DNA from: Emiliania huxleyi CCMP1516
Lineage: Eukaryota > Haptophyta > Isochrysidales > Noelaerhabdaceae
Assembly: GCF_000372725.1 (NCBI RefSeq)
Contig: NW_005199363.1
Span: forward strand, 2,501 to 66,500
Length of the DNA: 64,000 nucleotides
Direction: 5' to 3'
Shown: positions 22,208-33,134 of the stretch, piece after piece
Layout of the letters: every line of letters begins with the position of its first letter
Numbering within the stretch: position 1 is the stretch's first letter
Made by a program: the position numbers and the translations under genes
Notes under the pieces: generated by a model
What the model saw: only the letters and a program-made list of their open reading frames with translations
Databases searched by the model: none
Told to the model about the DNA's origin: nothing

Positions 22208-24800
22208 ATGTCGAAGGTGCCACCTTTATCAACCACAAAAAAGGCCCGCGCGTGCTGCGCGGGCCCGGCGAGCGACCAGCGAGCCAACCTGCTAGTGATA
22301 GAAAAAGGAGATAACGGAATTTCTTCCGAATGCGTCACAGCAATCGGCTCCGCCTCCTTGGGCGGCGCATCGCAGCCCTTCACGATGAAGGCGGCTCTTC
22401 CGCCGGCGTCGCTTCCGCCGCCGCCGCCGGCGTCGCCCTCCTCGTGGGCGTTCTGGTGTGGCACTCCGGGCCGCGGGACGCTCGGCTGTGCGACGGTCGT
22501 CGTCGCCGCGGTCGTCGTCGCCACCCCGATCGTGCTGCTGCTGGTCGTGCCCTCTCTGGTCGGCATGTTCTTCAACGCTGCGACGCTGACGGTGCTAAAC
22601 TGCACCCTCGCCGACCCCTCGCACTCCACGCTCTCCATCGAGGTTGGGCTGGAGCTCAACAACGCAGGCCCGCTCTCAGTCTCGCTGGAGCAATTTGACG
22701 CCACGCTGGTCGACCTCCGAGGGCGCGAGTTCGGCTGGCTCAGGTTCCCGTCGGTGACGCTGAAGCCGCACGGACCGACGGTCCTCAAGCTCGAGTCTCA
22801 GCTCGTGGTGCTGGACGAGGAGGCACTCGCTGCCGAGGGCTCAAAGCTGCTGCACGGCAAGAGGATCGCCTGGGACGTGAAGGGGCAGAGCGCGGTGGTG
22901 GTGTACGGGATCCCCTTCCGGGTGGACGTGTGGAAGCGGCTTGAGTTCCTCGGCGCTCTGCTGGAGGACTTCGAGGCGCGGTCCCTTCAAGTCACGTCCG
23001 CCAACGCCACCGAAGGGACCCTCGACCTGTCCGCCGAGATCTCCTTCCTCTCCGTCTCGCCCTTTGAGTTTCTGCGCATCGGCACGCTCGAGGTGGAGCT
23101 GTGGTACAACCCGGACGCCAACGACGTCTCGCTCCCGGGCCACTCGGCGGCGAGCCAGCGAGTGCGCGGCTCGTGGCTCTGCCGGCCGCAGTGCCGCGAG
23201 CGCGGCGACTGCAAGGAGGACGAGTGCCCCGCTGGCGGCGAGCTGTCGCTAAAGATCGGCGTGGCGTTCTTTTACGAGTTCGAGGTGCGGCGCGGGGCGA
23301 TTGGCAGCCCGCGAACCCCCGCCTTGAGCGCGAGGGTCCTGCTCGACAGCAGCGCAGCCGGGGCTGGCGTCGTCGCCGGCCGGTGGGCGTCGAGGCAGGA
23401 CCAGACGGTGATCGCGCTCGGCCCCACCAACAAGTGGTTCTTGGACCGGATCTGGCAGGGCCTCGTCACCGTGCAGGGCGCGCCCATCTCGATCCTTGCC
23501 GGCGCGCTCGGCACGCGGGAGACATTCGTGCTCGGCTACAACGTCCAGACGGGCGAGACGTGCGACCTCTACAACCAGGACGAAGACGTCTGCCAAAAGG
23601 CGCGGCCGCGACCGCCTCCGGCCGCCGCTCCCTCGACCCATCGCTCAATCCTGCCAGCGCCACCGCGTAGGGCGCGCTCGTCACGGCGCAGAACCCATTC
23701 AGTCGCCCCATCGCCCTGCGCGACATCGACTACGAGGTGAGCTTCACCGAGCCGATCGAGTACAGCGCAGGCTTCCACCTCGAGGCCCTCGCAGGCGTGC
23801 GCCACAAGCCCACTCACCTCGGACACACCTCGGACACACCTCGGTCCCACCTCGGTCACACCTCGGCCGCCCGTTGACTGCAGGCATCGACCAGAAGCTC
23901 GTCGAGATCTCGTGCGCACCGACCGCCACCTTCGCGCGCATGACCTCCAGGGCTGGCATCTGGGCGGGCACGCCGCGCCACCGCGGCCCGGACGGCCGCG
24001 GGTACCGCGGCAACGCGAGCGAGCGGCTGGCGGCGCGGCTGGCGGACGAGGTCATCCCACTGCCGGCCCGCGGTGTCGGCGGCGGCAAGGGCGCCGGCAC
24101 CTCCTCCTTCTTCCTCGCCGCCTCGGCGGTGCCCGGCGTGGCGGAGGCGACCAACGAGAACGGGGACACGGGCCCGTGCGTGCTCGGCATCCCGAACCTC
24201 GACCCCTTCGACTGCTGTCTCACGACGGTCTTCACCGCCGTCGGCTGCAAGGCGCAGCAGCGCGGTCGCGCGCACGTCGACGTGCGAGCGCGCGGCCGCG
24301 TGACCATCGAGGTGGACGGGCTGCGGCTAGTGACGTACCCGCACTTCTCGCTCCCGCTCTCGTATACGGGCGACGTCCTCAACTTCAACGCCCTCGATGG
24401 GCTCGGCGTGTCCAACGTCGGCGCTGTCACGCACGCCGGCTTCGACTGCACCGACTTCACCTTCAAGGGCGTCTCCGAGCCCCTGTGGCCCCTCGGGGTC
24501 GGCAAGTTCCCTCCTCCGCCTGTGACGCCGTCGCCGCCCACGCCCCCGCCGCTGCCCACGCGGCCGCCCTCCGCGCCGCCAACCGCGGTGCAGGGCAAGA
24601 CCGCAGCCCGCTCCCTGTCCGTCTGGCTCCCGGTCACTATTTGCAGCGCCTTGGCCCTCCTCGGCCTCGTCGCTTGCGTGCTCTGCTCGCGCCGGAGGCG
24701 ACGGCGGCGGCGCTCCCAGCCGGAGCAAGGCCGGATCGCCCTGAGGCGAGGCCACACCGTCGACGCCTTGAAGCAAGCCGCCCCTGCGATGCCCCCCTAG
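22208..24800 (+). CDS. Large surface or vacuolar protein with two membrane segments
   Basis: Exons 22208-23599, 23671-23794, 23884-24800, joined VCQK/GALVTAQNPF and LEALA/GIDQKLVE; both introns are GC-AG. An N-terminal signal anchor (CATVVVAAVVVATPIVLLLV) follows a short cytoplasmic tail. A large lumenal region with beta-rich LEA14/DUF3712-like stretches (TLSIEVGLELNNAGPLSVSL, SVTLKPHGPTVLKLESQL) and Cys-rich segments (CRPQCRERGDCKEDECPAGG) comes next. Then comes a Pro hinge, a C-terminal membrane helix (LPVTICSALALLGLVACVL) and an Arg-rich cytoplasmic tail. ATG 22385 (MKAALPPASLPPPPPASPSS) is an equally good start. Similarity to fungal Tag1-type proteins is tentative. Intron 2 holds a CCTCGGACACA-type repeat. 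Confidence 0.75.
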
Positions 24801-25379
24801 CTTTCGCCGTAGCGAGTGATACGTAGCCTACAGTACAGTTCCCTGCCTGCGACGCTCATGCACACGTATACGTATGTGCGTGGGGGCGTTGAGTGGTTGG
24901 GGTCGCCGAGGGACGTGCGATTTTGTCGAGAGAACAGAGACGATGTGGAGGTGTCTATTCTCTCCGCGTTGCTCGTGAGATGTTGCTCGTCGATGTCAGC
25001 CCCCCCGCCGTACCGATGCCGGGCTCCGCACAACGTAGAGCCGTACGCCGGGGCGCGGCTGCCGCGTGCCGGCTCTCGACACGGCTCGCCGCGCCTCGGC
25101 CTTCGCGCGCGCGCCGGCCGCCGCCGGGCCTCCGGCTCCGCTCGGGGCGTCCGGCCTGGGCCCCCGGCGCTGGGGGGCACTGGGGCGAGCGCTGGCCGCT
25201 GGCGTTTTGCGGGGATGCGGCGCTGGCGCTGCATGAGCCTGCGCCGCGCTGTGCGTAGGATAGCTTTGTGTATCACTGTACAGCTCCGCCTCTTTCAACG
25301 GGATTGCCCGCTCGACCTCGCCCCACCACACACACACACGAGCGGCTGCGTCGCATACTCAACCGCCGACGCCCCCGCC
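24801..25379. other. Convergent intergenic region, no gene seen
   Basis: Lies between the 3' ends of the membrane-protein gene and the prolyl hydroxylase gene. Only shadow frames are present. Confidence 0.7.
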
Positions 25380-28300
25380 TCAGCAGAGGCCGCACGAGGC
25401 GCGGCACGACCGCGCCATGAAGCCGCTGTTCTTATCGCACTCGCCGCCCGCCGCCCAAGCCTCGCAGTGCTCCTCCTCGTCGGCGCAGCCAGCGGCCGAC
25501 GGCCGCCGGGCCTTGAGCCCGCGCCGCGGCGGCGTCTTTGTGAAGTAGCCTGACCGCTGCGGGTGGTTCCAGATCCACTGGTTGGCGCCCCACTTCTCGG
25601 CCTTCTCGCTGCGCGGCTTGCAACCGCCGTGCAGCGACCGCTCGTCGAGCCGCCCGTCGGGCACCTAGTCTCGCGGCGCGAGGTCTCGGGGGGCGGGGGA
25701 GGCGGCGAGAGTGGGCCGGGCAGGCGGTCGCCATCGAGTAGAAGAGCACCGCGTTGCCCCGGACGGGAGGGACGGACAGGCCGCGGTAGCAGTCCTACGC
25801 GAATCACGCGCCGAGGTGCAGCGCGAGGGGCAAGAGAGGAGAGGGGCAAAGAGGGGAGAGGGGCAGGCGAGGGGCAGGTGAGGAGAGGGGCAGGCGAGGA
25901 GAGGGGCAGGCGATGGGCAGGTGATGGGCGCGCGAAGTGCGTGCGAAGTGCGTGCGTAGTGCGTGCGAAGTGTGCGCGTGCTTGCGAGGTCTAAGTTGCG
26001 CGGCGCCTCGTGGTCTCCGTTCCACGGGTTGTACTCCCTGCCCTCCTCGTTGAGCGCGCGCGGGAAGAATGTCTCCCCCCCCTCGTCCACCGACTGCAAG
26101 TACCTGCGCACACGACACGAGAGGCGGTGAAGAGAGGCGGCGCTTCTCCACGGCTCCCGGCGCCCGGCCGGAGGCGCCAAAAGACGGTGGCGAGCCGGTT
26201 GCGAGCGCCGTACTCCACCGAGCGGAGCATGGACGGCTGCCTATGGGACGGAGGAGGGGAAGGGTCGGAGGTGGTTCAGGCGCCCACCGGAGCAGCAGCA
26301 CGGAAATGCCGGTGGTAGTCGTTTGGGTTGAAAAAGTCGCGGTGCGCGCCGTACTTTTGCCCCTTCTCGTACCGCACCACCTGGCAAGAGGTGCGGCGGT
26401 GGCGGAGGGGTGGCGGAGGGGTGGCGGTGGCGGAGGGGCGGCGGTGAGGCGGCGGTGAGGCGGCGGTGAGGCGGCGGTGAGGCGGCGGTGAGGTGGCGGA
26501 GGGGCGGCGGTGAGGCGGCGGTGAGGCGGCGGAGGGGTGGCGGTGAGGCGGCGGTGAGGCGGCGGAGGGGTGGCGGAGAGAGGAAGGGTGATGCGTGCGG
26601 GGCCAGGCCCGCGCCTGGATGTTTTCGCCATTGTCGTACGGGAGGCGGGTCAGGTTGTGCGCCCGCTCCTACAGCGCGCACACGCCGCGCACGTGCCGTC
26701 GAGGGGCGGCGGAGCCTCCCCGCGGAGGACGGCCTCCGCTCCTCGAGCGCTCGGATGCGCGGCGACCCTCCCCTCTGCATGAAGGTCTGGGTGGAGGTGC
26801 GCACGTCGGACTGGTCGCCGCGCGTGCCTGCGCGCGCCAGCGGCGGCGTGAGAGCGGCGACTGGTCGGCGCAGCGACGGGGTGTCGGCGCGGTGGCGCCG
26901 TCCATGACTGCGAGGGTTAGGGTTAGGGTTAGGGTTAGGGTTAGGGTTAGGGTTAGCGCCGTCCATGACTGCGAGCCCCGACGGCACCATCCGGCTCGCG
27001 GCGTACGACTTGATGAAGTCGCACTCTCCATCGGAGAGGAAGCCAGACAGGACGAGGACGAGCGGCCTGAGGTCCGCAGGGCGGGGCAGGGCGAGGAGGT
27101 GGGGCGGCCGACACGACGCGAGGAGGTGGGGCGGCCGACGCGATGCGAGGAAGTGGGGCGGCCGACACGACGCGAGGAGGTGGGGCGGCCGACACGACGC
27201 GAGGAGGTGGGGCGGCCGACACGACGCGAGGAGGTGGGGCGGCCGACACGACGCGAGGAGGTGGGCGGCCGACGCGACGCGAGGAAGTGGGGCGGCCGAC
27301 GCGATGCGGTCTGGGGCGTGTCTAGGCCAGTGGCCATGGAGGATCTAAGGGTGGCGGCCGCAGCGACGCCGTCGTCATCTCGACCATCTTCGTCTCCGAG
27401 TGCTCTCCTACAAGGAAGCTTCTCGGAAACTTCACGGAAGGTCCTGTCCTCGCGACCATCCTCGTCTCCGAGTGCTCTCCGTCCTCCGCCACCCTCGGGA
27501 TCGGCACCCTGAACTTGTGCCCGATCCGCACGCCCGGCCACAGGAACTGGCCGCCTACAGGGCCCTCCTCGGAAGCCTCGCCGGAAGCTCTCCGAGCTCA
27601 CCCAGCCGCAGCAGCTGGCCGCCGGTGTACAGCCACAGGGCCGCGCCGGGGCCGAGCTGGCCCAAATCGGCGCCGGAGAGGACTGGCCCGCCGTTGGTGG
27701 TGAAGAGGCGCCACGGGTTCGGGTGGAAGTCGTACGCCGACGTGGACACCATCTGGTCCACCTATCGCCAAGACACGACCGCGTGCGGCAGGCCGCCTGC
27801 CCCGCTCCACTCGCAGCTGCCAAAGACCTGACGAAACTCGCCCTCGGCGAGCTCCGCCTGCAGCGCCTCGACCAGCAGCTCGAGCAGATCGCCGCCGCCG
27901 CCCTGCACACCCGCCCGCAGCACCCTCGACTCCTCCGGCCCCGCCGCGAGAGGCGGCTTGCCTGACGACACGGCGCGGACGCGTCAACGACGCGGCATAT
28001 GCGTCTCTCGCCCGCGGACGTCTCTGACGGCGCGCCGCCCGCGTCGCCGTGCCGGGCCGAGCGCGCGTGGAGAAGGACAGAGACCTCTCCGTCGCCGAAC
28101 GACTCGATGCACAGCGCGTGGAAGCCGGGCCATGGCACCGGGATGCTCATCAGCTCGGCCTGGGAAGAGAGGCAGTGCGGCAGCGAGCGAGAGAGGTTCC
28201 GCCACTCGTGGCCAGAGTAGGCGTCCGCGCCGCGCCGCTGCGCCGACACCTCCGACGCCGCTCGCCTCTCCCGCGGCGACGACGGCGACGCCGGTGAGGA

Positions 28301-28471
28301 GGAGGAGGCGCGGCGGCGCTGCGACCCGGCGTCGGTGGCGGCCGAAGAGCTGAGCAGCCACTGCAGCGCAGCGACAAGGGCGGCAGCGGCGAGCAGGCTC
28401 GCAACCATCGGGACGCGCGACGTCCTGCTCTTCTTGCCGAAGGCGGGCTTTTTCTCGCGGTGTTTGCCCAT
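25380..28471 (-). CDS. Prolyl 4-hydroxylase, type II membrane protein with C-terminal ShK domain
   Basis: Hydroxylates peptidyl proline in the secretory pathway with Fe(II) and 2-oxoglutarate. From ATG 28471: cytoplasmic basic tail, membrane anchor (SLLAAAALVAALQWLL), a stalk, then exons including 27971-27828, 27761-27602 and one starting at 27554 (GGQFLWPGVRIGHKFRVPIP). The catalytic domain follows: LVLSGFLSDGECDFIKSY, SDVRTSTQTFMQR, ERAHNLTRLPYDNGENIQ, VVRYEKGQKYGAHRDFF (His, Asp), RLATVFWYLQSVDEGGETFF, GNAVLFYS, and DERSLHGGC (second His) with the 2-oxoglutarate Lys in the next segment. The end is a six-Cys ShK module (CADEEEHCEAWAAGGECD through CRASCGLC). Introns carry three different minisatellites and a telomere-like insertion. 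Remaining exon limits were not all resolved. Confidence 0.88.
26395..26580. repeat. GCGGCGGTGAG minisatellite in prolyl hydroxylase intron
   Basis: About fifteen copies of variants of GGCGGCGGTGA and GGAGGGGTGGC between the exon encoding RYEKGQKYGAH and the one encoding NGENIQ. Confidence 0.85.
26895..26975. repeat. Telomere-like (TTAGGG)n flanked by 20-bp exon-edge duplication
   Basis: GCGCCGTCCATGACTGCGAG occurs at 26895-26914 and again at 26956-26975. About 41 bases of TTAGGG repeats lie between them. On the coding (minus) strand the copy at 26956-26975 is the end of the exon encoding LAVMDG plus the start of its GC donor; the other copy lies inside the intron. Confidence 0.95.
27090..27310. 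repeat. ~24-bp minisatellite in prolyl hydroxylase intron
   Basis: Nine or so copies of a unit containing GAGGTGGGGCGGCCGACACG, between the exons encoding IGHKFRVPIP and LSGFLSDGE. Confidence 0.9.
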
Positions 28472-28517
28472 CACCTCTGCCCTAGCCGCGCCGCCGGCAG
28501 AGCAAGAGAAGAGTTGT

Positions 28518-28531
28518 GAAAAAAGAATTTT
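28518..28531 (-). promoter_or_regulatory. AAAATTCTTTTTTC motif upstream of prolyl hydroxylase
   Basis: On the minus strand AAAATTCTTTTTTC lies 46 bases before the start codon at 28471, matching the motif seen upstream of other genes here. Confidence 0.45.
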
Positions 28532-28558
28532 CAACAAAAGAAGATTGGATTGTTTTAT

Positions 28559-28851
28559 GTATGTGGGAGACTCGTGCCGCCGCCCCTGCCACCCCTGTGT
28601 CAGTGTGCCTGTGGTAGGAGAGACTGCCAGCGACAAGCTGGAGGCAGGTCGCTAGACTGAGATGAGACCGCCAGTGGATGTGGGAGTCCACCGCGCACCG
28701 CGCTGCGAGCCTGTCGTGTCCCTTGTCAGGAGCAGGAGAGCCCCACCTGTCCCCCTGATCGTTCTTCCAAAATCCTGCTCGTGCAGGTGGGGACCCTGTC
28801 CTCGTCCCATCCCTCGTTTGTGGCGTGTCTGTTTTCTTTCTTTCTTTCTTT
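28559..28851 (+). repeat. 293-bp dispersed repeat, copy B
   Basis: Inverted partner of 3914-4206; see that entry. It lies 28 bases upstream of the promoter-like motif of the prolyl hydroxylase gene and ends in (TTTC)n. Confidence 0.9.
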
Positions 28852-29101
28852 GTTTTACTAGCACACCGGCACACCACCACCGGAGCCGGAGCCGCCTAAG
28901 CGACACTCGGTTGAGAAAAGCAACGGCCGACTCTGAACCGAGTCCGAGAGAAATTGCAAGATGCCGCTCTCGCGGCAAAAAACTCCTCATCGCAAACCCT
29001 GTCAGCAGAGTCTCCTACGGGAATGTACGTAAGAGCTACACGCAAAAAAAAAGTCGGTATTCCCAGCGCGAGGACCGAGGAAGAAACCCACGGAAAAGAA
29101 G

Positions 29102-29713
29102 TCACGCTTCCGAACCCCTTCTCCTCTGCTCCTCCACCGCCATCCCGTCTCCGGCAGGCAGCAGCAGGTAGCGCAGCAGCGTTGCGACCACCTGCACCGA
29201 GAGCGAGTTGCCGAGCAGCTCGTACTGCTTGCGCGTGCTCACCTCTGGCGGGAAGCCGAAGTGGGGCGGGAAGCCGTGCAAGTTCGCCACTTCGCGCGGC
29301 AGGAAGAAGCGCGGCCTGTTCGCAGCGAGAGGCGTGAGGAGCCCCTCGCAACCAAGGCGACACCTCGGGCTGTGCGGAGGCGCGGCCTCAGCGGCCTCAG
29401 CGTCTCGAGACTCTTCTCGCCCTCGCGCGGAGGCGGCGCCCCCCCACCCGCCCCCTCGCACAGCACCGACCCCGTCCCCTTGACGTAGCGCGAGTAGTTC
29501 TTGGTGAAGCAGCACGAGCGGCGCGAGCCGCGGCTCACCAGGTCCATCGCCGCGCCGTACCGCTCGAGCACGTGCTCCGCCACCGCCGCACCCGCCATCG
29601 CCTCGGCCTCCGCCCCGCCCTCCGCCCCGCCATCGCCGCCGCAGTGCGGGAGGAGGTAGGAGGAGAGCGGCTCGCAGGCCTGCTGCGTGGTTAGGGTTAG
29701 GGTTAGGGTTAGG

Positions 29714-29780
<67 letters not shown>

Positions 29781-30774
29781 CTAGGGCTAGGAGGTTGTTA
29801 GGTCGCAGGCCTGCTGCGTGGTTAGGGTTAGGGTTAGGGTTCGGGTTAGGCTCGCAGGCCTGCTGCGTGGCCGCGTCCACCTCGCCGCGCGGCGCGGGCA
29901 ACTTCTCGCCCGCCGCGCAAGCCTCGTCCAGCGCGGCGGCGGCCAGGACAGTGAAGCTGTCCAGGAGAGCGAAGCTCGCGACTGGCGCCGCCGGCGGCCG
30001 CTGGAGGGCTGCGGCCGCGCCGCCGCTCTGCCCGCCGCTCTCCGCGGGTGCGGCGGCGGCAGGTGCGGCAGGAGGCGCGGCGGCGGCGGCGGCAGGTTGT
30101 GGAGCAGCGGGTGCGGCGGATGGTGCGGCGGCGGGCGGTGCCGCAGGTGCGGCGGCCAGAGGTGCGACGCTTCTCCGCGAGGCGAGGAGGAAGTAGCGTG
30201 TCCGCTGGTTGGGGACGCCGATCTGGGCGGGCGAGGCCCACAGCTCTCGCACCGAGTAGCCTCGCCCGAGCAGGACTGCGCGGAGGCGGGTGCGGGTGGA
30301 TGACGACTCGAAGCCAACCACGTTCTCGAGCAGGAGGGAGGAGGGGAGCAGAGGCGGGTCCGCTGCCTCGAGCAGGTCGACGAGGCGGGCGAGCGCGGCA
30401 GCACGGCCGTCTGATTCGGCCAGCTGTAGCCCTTGCCGCGTGTGCGGCTGGCAGGGCGGGGAGAGGAGCCAGCAGTCTGCCGCGAGGCGCTGCAGGTCGG
30501 CCTGCTGCAGCGAGACGATGTTCTTGGTGGACACCGGCGTGCGAGGCAGGTTGTGCCGGTAGGTGCGCACCTGCGAACGCCAGAGGCGGCGGCGTGAGAC
30601 GCTCGCAGAGGACCCGCCTCGCTCGCTCTTGCCGTGCGGGCGCACCGCCGAGTCGTCGACATCAAACGCCTGGACGACGCGGTGAGGCACGCCGCTGCGC
30701 TGCAGCGCGTAGTGCAGCCCGCCGATGCCGGCGAAGAACTCGACGACTCGGAGCGGCTCAGATGGGGTGGCCAT
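29102..30774 (-). CDS. TRDMT1: tRNA (cytosine-38-C5) methyltransferase Dnmt2
   Basis: Methylates cytosine 38 of tRNA-Asp and related tRNAs. Exons 30774-30646, 30570-29860, 29679-29462, 29315-29102. Motifs in order: [19 protein letters not shown] (SAM binding), [13 protein letters not shown] (catalytic Cys in PPCQP), [53 protein letters not shown] (the CFT motif specific to Dnmt2), and [17 protein letters not shown] with [20 protein letters not shown] long Ala/Pro-rich insert (about residues 190-260) separates the catalytic and target-recognition parts and is unusual for the family. Introns start GT, GC and GT; intron 2 is a telomere-repeat insertion. Confidence 0.95.
29680..29859 (-). repeat. 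Dnmt2 intron 2: telomere-like repeats between three copies of the exon edge
   Basis: CTCGCAGGCCTGCTGCGTGG (plus strand) occurs at 29671-29690 and 29851-29870, with a 19-base copy at 29803-29821. Runs of TTAGGG and TGAGGG lie between them. On the coding strand the copy reads CACGCAGCAG/GCCTGCGAG. Splicing from CAG/GC in the first copy to CAG/GC in the last restores the sequence [11 protein letters not shown] exactly. Confidence 0.95.
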
Positions 30775-31410
30775 CAAGGGTGGCGTTTGAGCGTCGGCGT
30801 TCTCCGCATAGCGCTCGTTGGCCCTGCCGTCCAAAAAAGAAAAAAAAGGGCACTTTTGGGGCCGAGGACAAGAGGCAGTTTGCCTCTTGCTTGTTCTTGA
30901 CGTCGTTGACCCAATCGGCACGCTCACAGGGGACTTGACCGGTTGGTACGCATCTTGCGCGCCTACTTGTTGATGTTGTCGGCGTCGCCAGACGATCGAG
31001 GGGTCCCGTACCATGCGGAACCGACCCTATCCAGTGCTCAAGTGCTCAAGAGCTCTCACCTGGCAACCCTGTCTGCACGTCTCGCGCGCGCGTGAACAGG
31101 GCTCCAGGCCCCAAATTACGTGTGAGTGTTAGAGTTGTTTGGTATTGCTAAAAATCTCTCTCTCTCAAAACACATCTCCGCCATGAGACTCCGGCTCTCT
31201 CACGTTACAAGGGAAATTCGATGCAGGGAGGAGTATAAATAAATCGAGCAGTCAGCGCCAGGGAGAGATGGGCGACGCACACGAACACAGAGGGACAGTG
31301 CGCACCCCGCCCCGCTCGCAGGGCGTGCATTCGGTTAACGGTATTTTTTGGCTGTCTCAGCAGGCGCGAGTCTGGAGCGCCTAACAACAACTCCCCTCTT
31401 CAGAGCACAG
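30775..31410. other. Divergent intergenic region between Dnmt2 and PA28
   Basis: Contains presumed promoters for both genes. Bases 30991-31020 are a 30-bp repeat also found at 32772-32801. No gene was recognised. Confidence 0.6.
30991..31020 (+). repeat. 30-bp dispersed repeat
   Basis: A perfect 30-base match, containing GATCGAGGGGTCCCGTACCA, to 32772-32801 in the same orientation. Confidence 0.9.
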
Positions 31411-32269
31411 ATGAGCGAGAGCCGCCCTCGCAAGCGCGGGCGCGAGGGCAAGGACGTGCCCTTTGACATCGAGTCACTCAACAAATTCCTGGGGTCGGAG
31501 GAGGAGCAGCTGCGCAACAAAGCAAAGGCGTGCCGCCGTCAGCACCTCCGAGCCCCTCCTCCGCACCCCGGGCGAGCGTGCCTCGCTGCCCACCGTTCCT
31601 CAGGAAATCCTCGACGGCGATCTCATCGCCCACGCGACTGCGGCAGCAGCGCTCGACGCCCGCGTCTCTGCCTTCGCTTCGTACCAGGAGGCGCTCGACG
31701 ACGGCTTTGTGGCCGACCTGCAGAAGCAGCTAATGGCGGTCTTCCGGATGGGTGGGCCGCGCCGCACCTTCCCCCGCCCGCGCCGACCCTCCTCGATCCG
31801 ATCCCGCGCCCGCGCCGCCTCGCCTGCAGGCGTCAAGCTGGAGAGCTGGCTAAACACTTACACGCCCCCGCTGGCGAGCGGAGGCAACGTCGGGGTGTCG
31901 GGCGAAGTGCAGGACGGCGTGTACGCGCACATCCACGGCCTCTCCGCCGGCTGCAGCGAGGCTGGGGCGGTAAACAAGGGGAGGCTGGGGCGACGCCGTC
32001 CGGGACGCGTCCCGACGCGTGCGCCGTAGGCGCTGCACCGGATGCTGGGCTACGAGAAGGAGTACGCGGTCCAGCGCACCAAGTGCACCGACGAGCGCAC
32101 CTGGCAGCGCTTCCGCGGCACCCTTGAGGCGAACATGCTGCACGACTTGGGCAAGACGACGCTGCAGATGCACGCCGACCTGCTCAACGTCGCAAACTCA
32201 ATCAGTAATAACCTCAGCCACCTCCGCACCGCCGCCTCCGAGGAGTCCAAACTCGCCGCAATGTACTGA
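31411..32269 (+). CDS. PSME3: Proteasome activator PA28 (REG) subunit
   Basis: Heptameric 11S cap that opens the 20S proteasome gate without ATP. Exons 31411 to ~31750 (frame change inside), 31830-31960, 32030-32269. The C-terminal half matches PA28: VKLESWLNTYTPPLASGGNV, GVSGEVQDGVYAHI, LHRMLGYEKEYAVQRTKC (activation-loop region) and a terminal helix ending AAMY; a C-terminal Tyr is typical of PA28-gamma. The N-terminal helix reads PFDIESLNKFLGSEEEQLRN and has a KRGREGKD nuclear-signal-like start. Between KAKA and VSTSEPLL (about 31525-31545) the frame shifts with no room for a normal intron. Intron 2 is GT-AG; intron 3 is GC-AG. Confidence 0.82.
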
Positions 32270-33134
32270 TCCTTCCCTCTCCCGCGCCCCGCCGCGCCTC
32301 GGGTTCGGCCGCTGAGCGTGGTCGCGGGTGGGGGTGGGGGCGAGGGGCGAGCGGAGCGTGCACCCCGAAACCCGCGGGGGAGCGCAGAGTTGCGAACCGC
32401 ACTGAAATAAAACCATGACTAGTGAGATGGGTATAAGTAGAAAAAAGTTCGAGTATTAGCAAGCAAAAAAGAAGCACACACGGGACACGAGCTCAGCACG
32501 GAGTCCGCACCAGCTGCACGAACTGGCAACTTGCCACCCTTCGCGCCTACGGCTCTACCCCAAAGGCAAAGCCTCGTCGCACGTCGCTCGTCGGGCAATA
32601 CAACAACATGACATGTGCATGTGCATGTGCATGCAAACCAAAATAGAGAGAGAGTTGTTTTTGTTTTGAAAATAAGAGCGGGGCTGCTTTGGCAGCGTGC
32701 GCCTCGATCCTGTACCGTGTTTGTTATGACCCCCCCCAATGAACACACCAGGGTGAGGGAGGGCGAGACGAGACGATCGAGGGGTCCCGTACCATGCGGA
32801 ATCCTGCGGAACTGGGAGTTTACCTTGTGCAGGGCGTGAGCTGCCGCCGGACCCGAGGCGTGAACCATCGCCTTGGGCCCGTGAACCGGCGATATGCAGC
32901 GTGTTCTGCAGCCTTTGACGCAGGTCGCAAGAAGAGCGACTGCCACTCCCCGGGCCGGGCCCTGGCGAGCGGGCGCATGGCGCCCGACGCTCTGCCATGA
33001 CCTCCGGGAGGTTGAGTGGCGACCTCGGTGAGGTTTACTTAGTTCGTTCTACGGAGTGACAGCACCTCCGGGCGGTTTTAGAACTTTGATCGTTACTCAA
33101 GCCACACAGAACACCAACCGCTGAGTGCTCAACT
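32270..33134. repeat. Intergenic with dispersed repeat pieces
   Basis: Holds the 30-bp repeat (32772-32801) and a 48-bp block at 32804-32851 that recurs perfectly at 33377-33424. Both blocks contain GGGAGTTTACCTTGTGCAGG. No gene was recognised. Confidence 0.7.

Noticed and set aside
22208-22210. ATG 22208 as the certain start of the two-membrane-segment protein
   Set aside because: It overlaps a dispersed repeat motif and a second in-frame ATG at 22385 is equally suitable, so the start is left open.
26915-26955. (TTAGGG)n tracts as a chromosome end or subtelomere
   Set aside because: The tracts are short, lie in both orientations inside genes, and are flanked by duplicated exon sequence with genes continuing on both sides.
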